64,000 bases of DNA from Epiperipatus broadwayi (GCA_028023455.1 JAQFVV010000144.1:1056001-1120000), one strand, 5' to 3'; numbered from the stretch's first letter, positions 1 to 12,184 are shown. The notes: a model not told the origin generated them from the sequence alone. Numbers and translations are program-made.

Positions 1-770
1 TATCAAAATGAAACACGCATCATGTATAAATAGCCAATTTTTTATCGGACATTTAGTCTAGTTAATTGCATCAGAGATAACAGTTGAGTTTAGTTCAGAG
101 AGTATAATCTAGATTGTGCAGTTTATTATGAATAAATCAAGAATGCAGTGTTAAAACCATGGGAAACATGCAGTTGTTTTCCAGCCTGAAGTTCGATGAA
201 AACAGTCAATATACCCGATATTAAGTGATGTCTGCATAACAGCTTGAAGAATCTCCGTCAATGTCTAATTGTCTCCAGGAATAATACCAATTAATAATCA
301 TCAAATCTCCACAAGGAAACTTCAAATCTAACCGGTTAGAGATATCTCATTAGAAGCAGCAAACAGCAAGATGCATCCACATCCAAAATCCTAGGTAAAA
401 CATTTTCTTATATTCATTTATAAAGTAGCCATCACATTCGTAAAAATTTGTGAATTCTCCAAGAGTCGAATTATAAGAACTCTATAGCACATAAAAATGA
501 ACTATTAATTTGTGTGTTCTAAATATCAAATATTATTTAATGCTTTATTATATATGTCAGTGTGTGAATTAAATATAAGCGTGATTAAAAATACCAATAT
601 TATGTTAGTTAAAAATTTATAAAAGTTAGCATAATTAATGTTAATAAATTGTCTTTAAACTTAAGCTTTATTTTTGACGGTCAATTCTTTTTACCAATCT
701 TTTCATCAATTCTTTATCAATTCTTTTCACCACTATTATGTAACAATAATTTGTTATTGATTAAAAAAAA
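1..770. other. AT-rich non-coding sequence, nothing recognised
   Basis: No open frame, RNA gene or clear repeat structure is visible. Base composition is slightly less AT-biased in the first 400 bases than in the rest of the window, so an old unrecognised repeat fragment is possible. Confidence 0.4.
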
Positions 771-774
771 TAGA

Positions 775-1130
775 CTGAGCTAGTTAAGGGATTTTTCGAG
801 CGCTGGATTATGAGCCTGCTGTCTGAGCATGTTAGTTTTAGACTAGCTGGTGCCCGGGGTTTACTCCAAAACAAATAAAGTGTTTGGGTAGTAGAGGTTT
901 GAATCTAGCAGCCGAGATGGGCCATGATCTGATCGTGGGTATTGTTGATAATTAAAGCTATCAATAATATTTTCCACTTTGCTCAAACATGTCGGTTCGT
1001 TCATGTAATATTTATAATTAAATAAGATTATAAATGTATTATAAAGAAGTTTGTAACCAGCCAAAACATTTGCAGTGTAAGATCTTCTGCGGATCGAACC
1101 TGGTACATAAATGGCACCCCATGTTGGTGT
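775..1130 (+). repeat. tRNA-like / LTR-end-like repeat fragment
   Basis: A patch with more G+C than its surroundings. At 896-906 it carries GGTTTGAATCT, close to the RNA polymerase III B box, and at 1091-1102 GGATCGAACCTGG, another B-box-like or LTR-end-like string. The latter is followed by GTACATAAATGGCA and a CCCATGTTGG motif. The same order of motifs occurs inverted at 3882-3931, so the two are probably copies of one repeat end. A polymerase III-derived SINE or the end of an LTR element are both possible. No complete tRNA fold was found. Confidence 0.35.
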
Positions 1131-1810
1131 GTGTTGTTTTTATAATTTTAATTAGTAGCCATCACTGTGTTTTTAAATATATTTCATTTTAATATTTATT
1201 TTCATGTGTTTTCAATATGATTTTAACACGCACATTTACACACATTTATTATATATTTTATTAACAAGCTTACATTTACGCACATGTATAATTTACTCGA
1301 ATGAAAAGAAATTTATATTTTTAGACTTTTAACTATTTATTTTCATGAATACTAATAAGAAAAACTCTTTATTTCATTTTATGAAACTTTTAGTTTGACT
1401 TTTTCTAATGAAAAACTCCTCTCCCCTTCTAATTAATTAATTGTAACTTTTATTTCAAAAACTAATGATAGAAAACTATTTGACTCTTACCTTTTTCGAA
1501 AACAAACTGTAATAAAACTCTTCAACTTTTAATTTTATGTTTTTCTTTTATGAAAGATTTTTATTTTAATAATTTTTTAGACAAAATTATTTTATATATA
1601 TGTGCTAATTCAAGGTTGGTACATTACACCACCCGCTGTTTGAGAGTAAAATGCATCATTTTTGACCATTTTATCTCTGATAACTTTAATTCTTAATTCT
1701 AAATATTTATTATTTTTCTAAGTTTGTTTTTTAATATCTTTTACTTTACATACTAAGGGCAATCTTCAATCATACTTTACTTCTTTCAATGCTGGCAACA
1801 TTTTTTTACA
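1131..1810. other. AT-rich non-coding sequence
   Basis: T-rich low-complexity sequence with scattered CACATTTA-like words. No gene or defined repeat is supported. Confidence 0.4.
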
Positions 1811-1814
1811 ATGA

Positions 1815-2125
1815 TTTGAGTCCTGGATAGTGACCACCAGGACAAACTAATTTTGTGGCACAGAGATCTTTTGGAAAGGAGGTGGATGCAGATTCGCTGA
1901 CTTATACCGACTTACACTTATGAAAATTTGAAGCTTCATTTGCCAGGTACACTGCGAATGGCAGGAATTATCAACTGTCCATTTTCGACTTACGCTTTGG
2001 AATGAGGTACGAGATATGTGAAATGTGGGGACTATCACCCAGAGAAGTAATACATGGCTTATGTTGGTTATTTCCAGTGCGCATTTTAAAAAAGGAATGA
2101 TCCCAGCCACTCCATTATGGGTGCT
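1815..2125. repeat. Unclassified repeat-like patch
   Basis: About 300 bp with clearly higher G+C and complexity than either flank. It opens with a 7-bp-stem hairpin (GTCCTGG ... CCAGGAC, 1820-1843). An 87-codon frame on the minus strand (1847-2110) has no recognisable domain and is probably accidental. The sharp composition change suggests an inserted mobile-element fragment, but I cannot name the family. Confidence 0.3.
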
Positions 2126-2930
2126 AAATTTTATCCAGTCGACAGCTTTAACTTATACTTATCGAAATCTTATTTCAATACTACCCTAATTCCCTTTAAT
2201 TTCAAACCCTTATACATTGCTAATACAACTTAGATTGACTTTATATTTTTTTTTATGAACATTACAATATCATTTTTAAATCATACGACCAATATCTTTA
2301 AATATTTATTTATATTAATCTAATCTTATAATATTATTTCAAACCATTATGAACATTTTAAATATTAGTTTTACGATACTATTTTAAACCATTATTTTAA
2401 CTTTTTTATTTATGTGCGTTTATTCAGAAAAACTACTTTTATTATATTACGATCCATTATTACACACATATTTTTCTTATGGATATTTTATTTATTTATT
2501 TAACTTGAATACTTGATTTATTGATTTTTATTTTATTTATTTATTTGAACTGTTTATTTACGAGCATTTTTTTTTCTTAATATGTGTGTGGAAGAAAAAA
2601 AAATCTTTTATTTTATGAAGCCTCCTTGTTATTATTTTTCTTTCAACATTTCATTTATCATTATTCATTTATTTTTTAATTTATTATTTTAGTTTTAGAT
2701 AGAAGTTTCAGATTTAAACTTCTCAGATTTATTTAGGTTAGAATAATTATTTTCGTGCTCAGTGTCCATTTCCGGTCCTTTTTGTTTTTTGTTACTTTAA
2801 TACTCCATCCAATTACTAACTTTTAAACTTTGTCAGGTGGTTGTTTCTTTCTTTCTACTAACTAACTAACATAAATTATACTCCATATGCTCACTTCTTC
2901 CCTCGATTAAAATTTATTGCTTTATCTCTT
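2126..2930. other. AT-rich non-coding sequence downstream of a minus-strand frame
   Basis: T-rich and low in complexity, with no gene. Its position follows the 3' end of the minus-strand frame at 2933-3616, so it may be the remainder of the same element. Confidence 0.35.
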
Positions 2931-2932
2931 TC

Positions 2933-3616
2933 TCATTCTGTTCTATTTTCTGCCTTGTAAATTAGAAAACCTTTAAGCTTCGCAGACCTCCGTATTTTTC
3001 CTAATCGTGAATATTTTTTCCTATTCTTTCTCTTCGTTTTAACCCTATGTTTAAAACGAACACAAACGTTTACTTTAACCTTTTTATTTTTATTTTCTAT
3101 CTTGATTAATTTTATTTCCAAACTACTATACTTAATGCTATCTTCTACCTTGAACTTATGTCTCTCTTCTATTTCTTTATCTATATTTGTTTCTACTGTA
3201 TCTGTTTCAGTGCTATCTGATTCTAATTCAATTTTCATTTCCAAACTACTATATTTACCACTATCTGGCTTTACTATCTCTTTCATGACCTCAACTTCCT
3301 TACTTTCTTTGACAAAATCTACTTCCACGATCTCTTGATTTTTCTCTACCTTTCCTGTCATTTCACATCTTATTTCCCTTACTTCTGCTCTGAGTTCTTT
3401 AATTTCTCCTTTGACCTCTAGCTGACCTTGCTTCATTTCTCGTATTTCCGCTTTGAGTTCTTGCTGACTTTGTTCAAATTTTTGCATCATTTCTTCCATC
3501 ATATTCATCATCATTTTCATCATCTTCTGCATCTCATATTTTCTTTCTCTTTTTCTATTTTTAAAACAATGTTTAAATATATTTGTTTCTTTATTTCTTT
3601 TTAAAATGGAACACAT
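2933..3616 (-). CDS. 227-codon coiled-coil protein, gag/ORF1-like relic
   Basis: This is the longest intact frame outside the Ty3 element. Residues 28-90 are a Met/Lys/Glu-rich heptad-like segment (MMEEMMQKFEQSQQELKAE is typical), strongly suggesting a coiled coil. A short motif of the form KYSSLE(M/I)K recurs at about residues 121 and 162, with a weaker KYSRLGK at 201. Residues 172-215 are Lys/Arg-rich, a possible nucleic-acid-binding tail. No zinc knuckle, signal peptide or membrane segment is seen. N-terminal coiled coils of this style occur in gag or ORF1 proteins of invertebrate retroelements. Consistent with that, a primer-binding-site-like string lies upstream on the same strand at 3882-3902. 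No pol sequence follows. It could instead be an unrelated host exon. The start at 3616 is the first Met of the frame and is not independently supported. Confidence 0.45.
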   Translation of the reverse strand: MCSILKRNKETNIFKHCFKNRKRERKYEMQKMMKMMMNMMEEMMQKFEQSQQELKAEIREMKQGQLEVKGEIKELRAEVREIRCEMTGKVEKNQEIVEVDFVKESKEVEVMKEIVKPDSGKYSSLEMKIELESDSTETDTVETNIDKEIEERHKFKVEDSIKYSSLEIKLIKIENKNKKVKVNVCVRFKHRVKTKRKNRKKYSRLGKIRRSAKLKGFLIYKAENRTE

Positions 3617-3881
3617 GGCTAATTCACCCCCTTGTCCTTTTCTCTACCCGTTATTAATGCTTTAGCTCCGCCCATAATATCTAACTGTCTCTGATTTAAC
3701 AGAATGATTTATTTATAAGTAACGTAAATGTTAAAATCTCTTTTCATTTAAAGAAAAAAAAGTTCAGTCAATTCTTTTTTTAAAATTAAACCACTTTAAG
3801 TACGTAATTTAGCTTTTCTTTAAGATTTTTATTTTTAAACAAGAAACAAAGTATTTAGTTAACTGTCATTTATGACGGGTT

Positions 3882-3931
3882 CAGCCCATGTTGGTTATGC
3901 CATTTGTGTACCGGGTTTGATCTGGTACAAT
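3882..3931 (-). repeat. LTR-end / primer-binding-site-like sequence
   Basis: Read on the minus strand, a GGTACACAAA end is followed by TGGCATAACC and AACATGGGC. This resembles the pattern of a tRNA-Lys primer binding site with mutations. The upstream word order (GATC, AAC, GGTACA, AAATGGCA) recurs in the opposite orientation at 1091-1110. It sits about 270 bp upstream of the minus-strand coiled-coil frame, where an LTR retrotransposon would carry its primer site. The mutations make this tentative. Confidence 0.3.
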
Positions 3932-5815
3932 ATATATATATATATTCAAAAACTAAATGTTGATTGAATGTAGTAAAGCAGGAAAATATTATTTATATAT
4001 ATATTTTAATTCTTGCTTCATTAATATATAGATATAACTACTTTTTCTAATATTTTAAGCTTTTTAAATTTTGACTGATCGTATACATTTACACACGTTT
4101 ATACATTCAATCACTTGCCATTACTTCATTTAATATTATAATAATGAACCTTAGCATTTATGGTATAATTCAATAATTTCAGACAAAACTGTTTTAAATC
4201 TTGAATCTGAACTTGTTAATGATTTTTTGCATGTTACATTAGTTTGGAATTGTCAGAATACTGGAAGTTGGATTGCATCAAAGTAGAAATTTCATCACAA
4301 AACTTTGTTTTTCAAGTTATTATGGAACTAAATTCGGTCACATATGATCATTCATATATACACCTATACATTGGATTTGATATTAAAATTTCCAAAACAG
4401 GTTTTAAAACGTTTATTTTGTGAAAATTCATCGACAGTAGAAAGTCAGTTACCATTATGATCACAATACTTTAAAACTATTAGTACTTATTATATAGAAA
4501 AATAAAAACGTTTTTCTGCCTATGATATGTTAGAGATTTTACAAAAGTTTGTGCAGCCTACCAGCAGAAAAGTTTACCATAATCTAGTTTAGAATGTAAT
4601 AATAATGATGATGAAGAATCGTTTTAATAAATAATTGAATTATTCTATCAGTCTGCTATTAAAATAATTAGAATTTTTACTAATGTGTGAAAATCATTAA
4701 AATCCTCATGTCAGATTAGCTATTATAATGAGTTTGGATCTTGAAAAATCCGTATTGTTTTATAGCCAAAATATTTTTATTATATTATTAATTTAATGCA
4801 TAGGTTAGCTTAAATATTTTTCTTCACGCTATATAACCTATATTCTAATGACATTACAGATGTTGCAGGATATTGGGGGAAAATGGAATTAAATCTTTAA
4901 TGTAAAAAATTTGATAGTCTGAAGAAATTGTAAATTAAATATTTTTATTTATAATGTATTAATAGTTAGCCATTATACATAGAAATTAATAAAAGTAATT
5001 TTATTTACCATTTGCTAAATCTGATTTTTGTATTCAAACAGCAGCTCATTTATCTAATGGAATTTAATATTATTGTATTTTGCTATTTTTTTTTATTTTC
5101 TGTAGTGCTTGTTTTAGATCAAATTAAAATGATTTTAATAAAACTCGATATATTTATTTGATTTTTGACTTTTATAAACAACACTGACCCTTTTTATTTC
5201 AAGGTATACATTAATAAGACTTTAGATTTTCTTATACCTTTATTTAAATCTGAATTCATTAGAGTCAATGATTAGCTCTAAATATTGAAATACTAGAATA
5301 AATTATTTTAATGTAATGGAAAGTATATGAAGACTACTTCCAATGATAATCAAGTATTATTATTATTATTAACTTAAGTATTCAGATTTCCATATTTATG
5401 ATTTAATTATCCCTGTTTCAAAAAAAAAATTCTTTTTTTTTTTTAAAAAAAATCCAAAAAACGATATATTGTAAAGATATAGGTAGATATGAGGGGTGAA
5501 AATGTATAGCAATATATACCAAATGTGGACAAGCAGGACTACCATGCAAAATCAAGGGTTTTATTAAATATTTATTGATAGTATCAGTTCCTAACTCATG
5601 AAAGCAAAGAATATATGAATTTGCACAAACTTATTAAGCTAATTTAATAATTATTTTAATATTATGGAATGTGAGATTGAGAAATCATAAGATTTATTAA
5701 ATTAATGTAAAATAATAATTAATAAAGATTAAACCTTTCATCACAGTTTGAATTTCCAAATAACTGATGTCAAAATACTGCATTGATCAGGTTTTATGAA
5801 AGTATTAAAACTATT
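3932..5815. other. AT-rich non-coding sequence
   Basis: Contains short (TA)n runs near 3930-3945, a (TTA)n run near 5358-5370 and homopolymer A/T runs near 5420-5460. No gene or mobile element can be supported. Confidence 0.45.
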
Positions 5816-5817
5816 AT

Positions 5818-6183
5818 CCTGTAAAATATTATGTCGTTATCTATCTTTTAAGCATGGGAATATCTTTACTATCATAATTTTTATAACTACGCATGACTGA
5901 TGATGGTATGTTAACATTTTAATTTTTTCCATAAATAATAATTAGGGAAATCTAGCATATAACCATAATGATAAATAAATATATATCAAATCTACCACAA
6001 TAAATCAATATTAAAATAGACCACCGAACAAGCGTGTTAACTATTTATTTAAAATATTATTTTGTAAAAATATTTTGTTCTCCGTTTATAAGCGTGGTAA
6101 TATCTATACGAATATCATTTTTAGAACTATGCGTAGTTGATTGAGGATGAACTTTTTAAATATCTCATAAATATTAATAATAA
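5818..6183 (+). repeat. Diverged direct duplication, period about 240 bp
   Basis: The stretch around 5850-5910 (AAGCATGGGAATATCT, then ACTACGCATGACTGATGATG) reappears, diverged, around 6090-6150 (AAGCGTGGTAATATCT, then ACTATGCGTAGTTGATTG). Order and spacing are preserved, indicating an old tandem duplication. No function is apparent. Confidence 0.5.
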
Positions 6184-6579
6184 ATGACAAATACGTGACT
6201 GTTTTTTAATCCGCTACCAAGTACATTTTAAACATTGAAAGAAAACTATTGCAACATCAATATATTCGGGAATACATAAAATAAGACAATTAAAATTTTA
6301 TACAGTTTTTTCTAACTAAATGCATTTAGCCATTGGGGAGAGTAACATTTGCAAAACAAATAATATAAGGAAAGTAAATTTAATATTTACATAAATAAAA
6401 AATAAAAATATGAGAGAAAGGAAAAATCACTTATCAAAATAATTCTCAATTGGGATATTAAAAAATATATATTTCTTACCGGGAATATCTATTCTTTGAA
6501 TAAAAAGGACAATTTTTAATTTCTCCAACACCTTTTATAAACGATTATATTAATATATGGTTTTCAGGCCAATCTAAGG

Positions 6580-7230
6580 TTTACTTAATTTATCATCTTG
6601 ACTACATTCAGTAGAAGACTTTCCACAATCATCTTGAATGATGATGGGATTGTAGATTTTCAGTATCTTTGATCTCTAATAAGTTACACATATTTGGGTA
6701 GATAAGCAGAAAACGTCTGTACTAAGTCAATATGCTTCTATGGTGACATGCAATAGGACAGTTTATACTCTGTGCTAGGGATTGGGGACAGGTTTTTCTC
6801 TCTTCTGATTGTTATATTGATGGATGACTTTTGGGTGCCATTAACCAGATATATGGGCCAATTTAAAGCTACAAGCTTGGTTAGCCATTACTTTAATGGG
6901 ATATACTTTCAAGTTTAGTTTGCACTGATGTTGAGTTGAATTGGCTTAATATTAGACAAGTTTACTGTGTTAAAAAAGTTTCTAAGCAATATGAAATCAT
7001 TTTTAAAAGTAAATTTCTACCGTCTTAAGTCTTCTTTTTTCCCAAGATCTTTTATAGTTTTTCTAATATCCCATTTAAAAACACTTTTGCCAACATATAT
7101 ATATCTTTTAACTCAGATGTTAATTTGTTCATTCACTTGGAATGTTTTTCCAAAGCATATTGCATCTCTGAACAGATCATTAACCACGTTTGGATCTCTA
7201 TTGTATAAATTTTGATCATCTTTAGTTTAT
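6580..7230. other. Unclassified patch, possibly decayed transposon coding sequence
   Basis: Sequence complexity and G+C rise here relative to both flanks. Short frames are open on both strands (82 codons at 6967-7215 on plus, with shorter fragments on minus), interrupted by stops. I could not match any of them to a domain. An old transposase or retrotransposon fragment is likely but unproven. Confidence 0.3.
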
Positions 7231-7364
7231 CTTGAAAACAACGTTAACAACTTAGTTAAGTGTTGCATTCATACCAAAATATTACATAAATATAAGTAAA
7301 ATAATGAAAAAAATTTTTGATTTTATATTTTTATTATGTGGAACTTGGACTAACATAATATATA

Positions 7365-8543
7365 CACCTGGGTCTCTTTTTACGCAGACTTATTTAACAC
7401 GATTTTGAAGTTACGCGATTCATGTTTCACCAGAAGTCAAACTCCGATAATGCATATTACTTTAAATAATAAATTTCGTGCACTTACGTTATATTGAAAG
7501 TAATAGCACATTATTGGAATTCGACTTTCATCTTAGTAATTTCAATATTTTCAGTGCTTTATAATAGTAAGATTTTATGCAATAATGAAATTAAAATCAT
7601 GATTTCCACATTTTATGTATACACACATTAAATTTTACAAGATTATACTGTAAATTTGTTCAAACGTGCATGTTAATTTTGCATTTTAAATCACATTCTG
7701 TTTTTGCTTTTTAAAAAAGAACATAATCAATTATTAATCATTTAGTGTCTACAAGTTTATTTTTAAAAGGTGAGTAATAGCAGTGGGCACAATTAAATTT
7801 GACAATTAAAAATTAAAATCTGATTTTTAATTGTAATTAACAATTTAAAAATTACTTACGGCAACTTGAAATTAATGTGATGTAAAACGAAATTTGATTT
7901 TTAAACGGAATTGAAAATTAAAAAATTAAAGACAAAAATAAGAATTTAATTTTTAGTTGTTAGTTTTAATTAAATTTTTTCCAGCAGTGGTGAATAAATG
8001 TCTTTTTATTATCATAAGTCTAAGTTCATAAACAATTAATAAAATCATTGTCTCAAAGATTAATTACTAATTATGTTGTCAACAGAAAACCATTAACACA
8101 ATATGAGAGTGAACTAGGCGCTAGTTGTATTTCCTCTTGTGAAGAATCTATTTTTTACCAGTTTGCAAACAAAACTGTTTATCAGCAAATAGCGATAATA
8201 ATTAAAATGTGTATAAAAAAAATGTAAATTACTGTACTGTAAATTATGCATAAAAATATATTATTTTGAATAAAATTAAATATTATAGTTAAAAAAGGTT
8301 TGTCTTGTATCAATGTTTTTCAAATTTGAAATTTTTTATTAGTCATATTTTATTTCCTTATTTTTTTTTTTTTGCGCGAATTTTAAAGTAAATTTTATGT
8401 TGGTGCTTTGCTTTTACGCGAGTTTTGAAAAATCACAGTCCATATCCCCCCTTTTTCAAGGTAAGTTACGTCTATTTTTGCCCAATTTCATTTGCGTGTG
8501 TTTTCTGAGGAACCTATCTATCGCGTAAAATGAGACCCAGGTG
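7365..8543 (+). mobile_element. Non-autonomous TIR DNA transposon, copy A (1,179 bp)
   Basis: The element begins CACCTGGGTCTC and ends with the reverse complement GAGACCCAGGTG. The match continues inward through a TTTTACGC-type extension, giving terminal inverted repeats of about 20 bp. Both ends abut TA (7363-7364 and 8544-8545), consistent with a TA target-site duplication. No transposase frame is present. A subterminal imperfect palindrome lies at about 7432-7535. A second copy is inverted at 24941-26059, and alignment of the two fixes the ends. TA duplication is typical of Tc1/mariner-type transposition, but the CACC terminus is not diagnostic, so the superfamily is left open. Confidence 0.85.
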
Positions 8544-8545
8544 TA

Positions 8546-11500
8546 TTTAAAAATTAGAGCTATTTGTTTTCTTGAGGACATACCCCCTCCCCTCCCCGTT
8601 TCCCTCAGAAGTGTCATTTAATGTTTCATTGTTTCATTTTATTTTTTGAGATAAAACGTGTTATTTAGCTTTATAAAAAATATAAATGTGCGTTTAGGCA
8701 CACATACTGTTCATTAACTAATCAGACACATTTATTTCTTTTATTCTTTTATTTATTTCCTCTGTTTTTCTTTTGACTGTGTGAAAAAGTACAGATATAT
8801 ATCAATTAAAAGTTTCATTTACTTTCTAATTTGCTACTATTTTTTAAACCACTTTGCACTTATGTATCTACTTTATGACGTATTTTATAATTATTACATA
8901 TATATATTCCAAATATATTTATAGCACATACACACATTTCTGTATTTGTATATGTTAAAAACATAAAATACAATATGCTACTATTGTAAATTTTGATGAC
9001 CACAGTATGGCTTAGAATTAAATATCATAGATGGTTGTAAGACTACTTACCATACATAGTAATTATAAAATAAATGCTGACTATTACCAAATAAATATAC
9101 TTAATGTTAACTTCATTTTGTTTTTGAAATATATTTCTTATATTTGCATTTTATAAATATTAAATGCACTTTGTTTAATCTGGCTATCAGTGTATTCTTT
9201 TATTTAGATATTATATCATATTTTTGTTTTGCAGATTAATTATAAATTTTATTATATAGCACTTACTGATCATGCCTGGTCAGCCATAAATTTAATAAAG
9301 TATCATAACCAAATTTTTCATATTTCAAACTGCAAATGATTATTTTATATTATTGTAACAATGTAACTCTTATAAGGTATTAATTACCTTTTATGTTGGA
9401 ATATATTTAAATGATTTCAATCACATGTTTAGGTAATAAGTTTATATTTCCTGGCGCAATTAACACATTCTTTTATCGTAACATATAAGAAAATAGCATG
9501 GTTTGATATTCCGGAGATCATTGATATTTAAGAACGTGAAGAGCAATCTATGGATTTTACCTTGTGAATCCATATTCACACTACATTATATCATGCAGGG
9601 CATCATGATATTTATCTATGAATTAGTATTATTATTATCATCATCATCATTTACACAAATTTCATTTTTTCTTGATTGGTTCAATAAAGGGTTTACAATA
9701 TATTTCTGTTATTATGTTTAAGACAGATGGATTGAAGTTGAAATTAATAAAGAAAATTTTTAATATTGAAAATCATATAGAAAACAAAATATTGATTTTT
9801 TTTAAACTTTTAATTATGCAAACTTTGAGCAATTTTCTTAACACAATAATTGAAAGAAGTGAATTATTAAAAATGTCTTCATTATCTTAAAATATTAAAA
9901 AAAAAAACATAAATGAAAAAAATAAAGAATCAAGTCATTATTGAAAATAAAAATGAAAAGAAATGAAAGTCAATTTTACATATGTTATACTTTGTTTTTA
10001 GAATGGCTTTGTTGATTTCAAAGAGTTGGGTTTAGGCAATGGGGATTTGCCATGGCTTTCTATTTGGAAAATTACTCCAATTTATGTGTGTTTATACATA
10101 TAAATTATGCATAGATGTAAATAAAAAAAATCTCAATAAGCTGTAGCTTTATGATATAATAACTAAAATGAATTGTTTAAATACTGCTTATATAAAGAAC
10201 TTTTAAATTTTATTGAATTAGTTTAAAATGTGATATAAAATAGCTTCTACTTAAATGAAGTTCAAAGAGATATCACACTAATAGAGACTCAAATGTTTCC
10301 ATTCATTGAAAAGTTATATACCACAAAAACCATCTACTCCTAATGTCCTATTGTTCATTTTCAATTTACAATTATCTAAATTATTTTTCATAACATTGAT
10401 ACATTTTTATATGATTTTATTTAATTTACTGTTTTTTGTCTGTTTGATAATCTTGTAATTTAATTTTTATCCACTTCCCAATTTTGAATCTAGTTGAAAT
10501 TTTGTACATATGTATTCCCAATGACAACATTTTTTTTTTTAGAATTGCAAAAAATTTAAATTTTTAACTTTATATGGGATGCAGTATTTTTTATGGTTGT
10601 GTCACTAAATGTTATTTGTAATTTCTGGAACTATTTAAAACTAAAAAGTAGAAGAAAAAAACCAATTTTTTGAAGAAATGCTTTTATTCATATAAATGCA
10701 TTAAAAAATAAAATAAAAAAAGTTATAAAAAGTAAAAATATTTTCTTTTCATCTTTCACAGTATGCAACCAAAATAAAAACATTCAGCATTCAGTATTTC
10801 TAAATGTGAGCACTATATATTGAGTCACATAATAATAATAAGAATTTTATGGAAACTGAAAAAATATTTTTACTTTTTTTTAATACTTTTTAACAGATTT
10901 ATGTGAATAAAAACATTTCTTTAAAAATTTTATATATATATAACCTCCGTAACAGAGTTTACATACATGGCTTTTGTAAAGATATATGCATTTTTATTGT
11001 CTTTTAAAATATTATAAAGGGCATGTTTGTAAAATAAATTATCATTGTTTGTACCATTTTCTTATTGGTAAGTCATTATATTTGGGGGTCTGTCTAGAAT
11101 TATTTTTGACCAAAACAAACAGGGATTGAACAGTTTTAAATCTTTTTTTATTATTATTAACATTCGAGAAAAAAAAAATAAATTAACTATAGAAATATAA
11201 AATAATAAGTAATACTTAGTTGGATGTGAAAGTTGAGAATTCATATTTTATTAGAAAAAAATTACTAAATAAATGTGTAAGTGTTATTATGTAGCCATAG
11301 TGATTTGAACAGGTTGGTAGAGATAATAATAGGCAAATAAATAAAAGAAGGCATTAAAAATGAAATATAGTGAAATGATAGAGAAGGGCTACATGATGGA
11401 AAAAGAGGTGGGCATTCTAATTATAAAATAAGGAAGGAAGATGCAATAAAATTAAGGTTTTAGATATATATCTTTTAATTCTTGTAGTATTATTCTTATA

Positions 11501-11650
11501 TATTCTCCTTTACTTTTTTTGCATTCCTTCATATATTTATATATATTACTTTTCACAAATCCCCATAGAATGTATATGTGGAGATTTATAAAAGTTAATA
11601 TAATTCTTGTAGAAAAGTTAGTGGTTAAATTTTTTTTTTCATATATATAT
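8546..11650. other. AT-rich non-coding sequence
   Basis: About 3 kb with no supportable gene. Short frames near 9503-9890 and 11062-11670 are low-complexity and look accidental. Poly-A/T runs and short TA tracts are frequent. This may be intron or intergenic spacer. Confidence 0.45.
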
Positions 11651-11762
11651 ATATAAAAACTTAAGAGCATGCTAACGCTCTAAACAAGCTTTTTTTTTTT
11701 ATTATGATAAATGCTACTACAAGAGAAGGCATTCAAATCATCTTTATCTTAGATTGTCCCCA

Positions 11763-11803
11763 TCCCCAGACCGGTTTCGACCTATGGGTCTCTTCAGTGA
11801 GGA
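11763..11803 (-). ncRNA. Hammerhead ribozyme, minimal type I, foldback left arm
   Basis: Reading the minus strand from 11803: stem I strand TCCTCA; core CTGAAGA (CUGANGA consensus, position 7 is variable); stem II GACC-CATA-GGTC with a standard G-C closing pair; then GAA; a two-base-pair stem III (AC ... GT) with a two-base loop; the GTC cleavage triplet; and the second stem I strand TGGGGA. Stem I pairs over 6 bp with one G-U. All invariant core positions that I know for hammerheads are present. The very short stem III with palindromic ACCGGT is like the minimal hammerheads thought to act as dimers. Activity is inferred from the fold only. Confidence 0.75.
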
Positions 11804-11899
11804 GTTGGGACATTAAATTCAAAAAACCAACTCAAGCTAAGCATTTATCTAAAAGGTAATTCTCAAGAAGAAGGTCTAAACCTTTAGACATCTGCTCTT

Positions 11900-11936
11900 C
11901 ATTGAAGAGACCCATACGTCAAAACCGGTCTGGGGA
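11900..11936 (+). pseudogene. Decayed hammerhead motif, foldback right arm
   Basis: This is the inverted counterpart of the left-arm ribozyme. The core reads TTGAAGA instead of CTGAAGA, stem II is weakened (GACC ... CGTC), and the GAAA stretch has become AAAA, so two invariant positions are lost. It is expected to be inactive. The contrast with the intact left arm is informative, because the rest of the arms are almost identical. Confidence 0.6.
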
Positions 11937-12095
11937 TGGGGACAATCTAAGATAAAGATGATTTGAATGCCTTCTCTTGTAGTAGCATTTATCATAATAA
12001 AAAAAAAAAGCTTGTTTAGAGCGTTAGCATGCTCTTAAGTTTACATATTGGTAAATGCAAGCTATATATGTCATGTGAGATCTGACTTTTTGTTA

Positions 12096-12136
12096 TATAT
12101 ATATATATATATATATATAACAAATACTCTTGTATA

Positions 12137-12174
<38 letters not shown>

Positions 12175-12184
12175 TATACAAGAG
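12096..12184. repeat. (TA)n microsatellites, the second inside a palindrome
   Basis: A (TA)n tract at about 12096-12119 is followed by a second one flanked by perfect inverted arms CTCTTGTATACC / GGTATACAAGAG, so 12127-12184 can extrude as one long hairpin. Such tracts are length-unstable, and the assembly here may be unreliable. Confidence 0.75.

Larger units (their letters stand above)
11657..12042. mobile_element. 386-bp foldback element with about 142-bp arms
   Basis: The left arm (11657-about 11800) and right arm (about 11898-12042) are near-perfect inverted repeats, starting AAACTTAAGAGCATGC and ending with its complement. They differ mainly near the spacer. The spacer of about 95 bp contains smaller stems. 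Each arm carries a hammerhead-ribozyme-like sequence: the left arm has a complete core on the minus strand, and the right arm a decayed version on the plus strand. No coding frame is present. It could be a MITE-like foldback or two inverted monomers of a retrozyme-type repeat; the ribozymes favour the latter. Confidence 0.8.

Noticed and set aside
6967-7215. 82-codon plus-strand frame
   Set aside because: No domain recognised; both strands show similar interrupted openness, so it is listed only as an unclassified patch.
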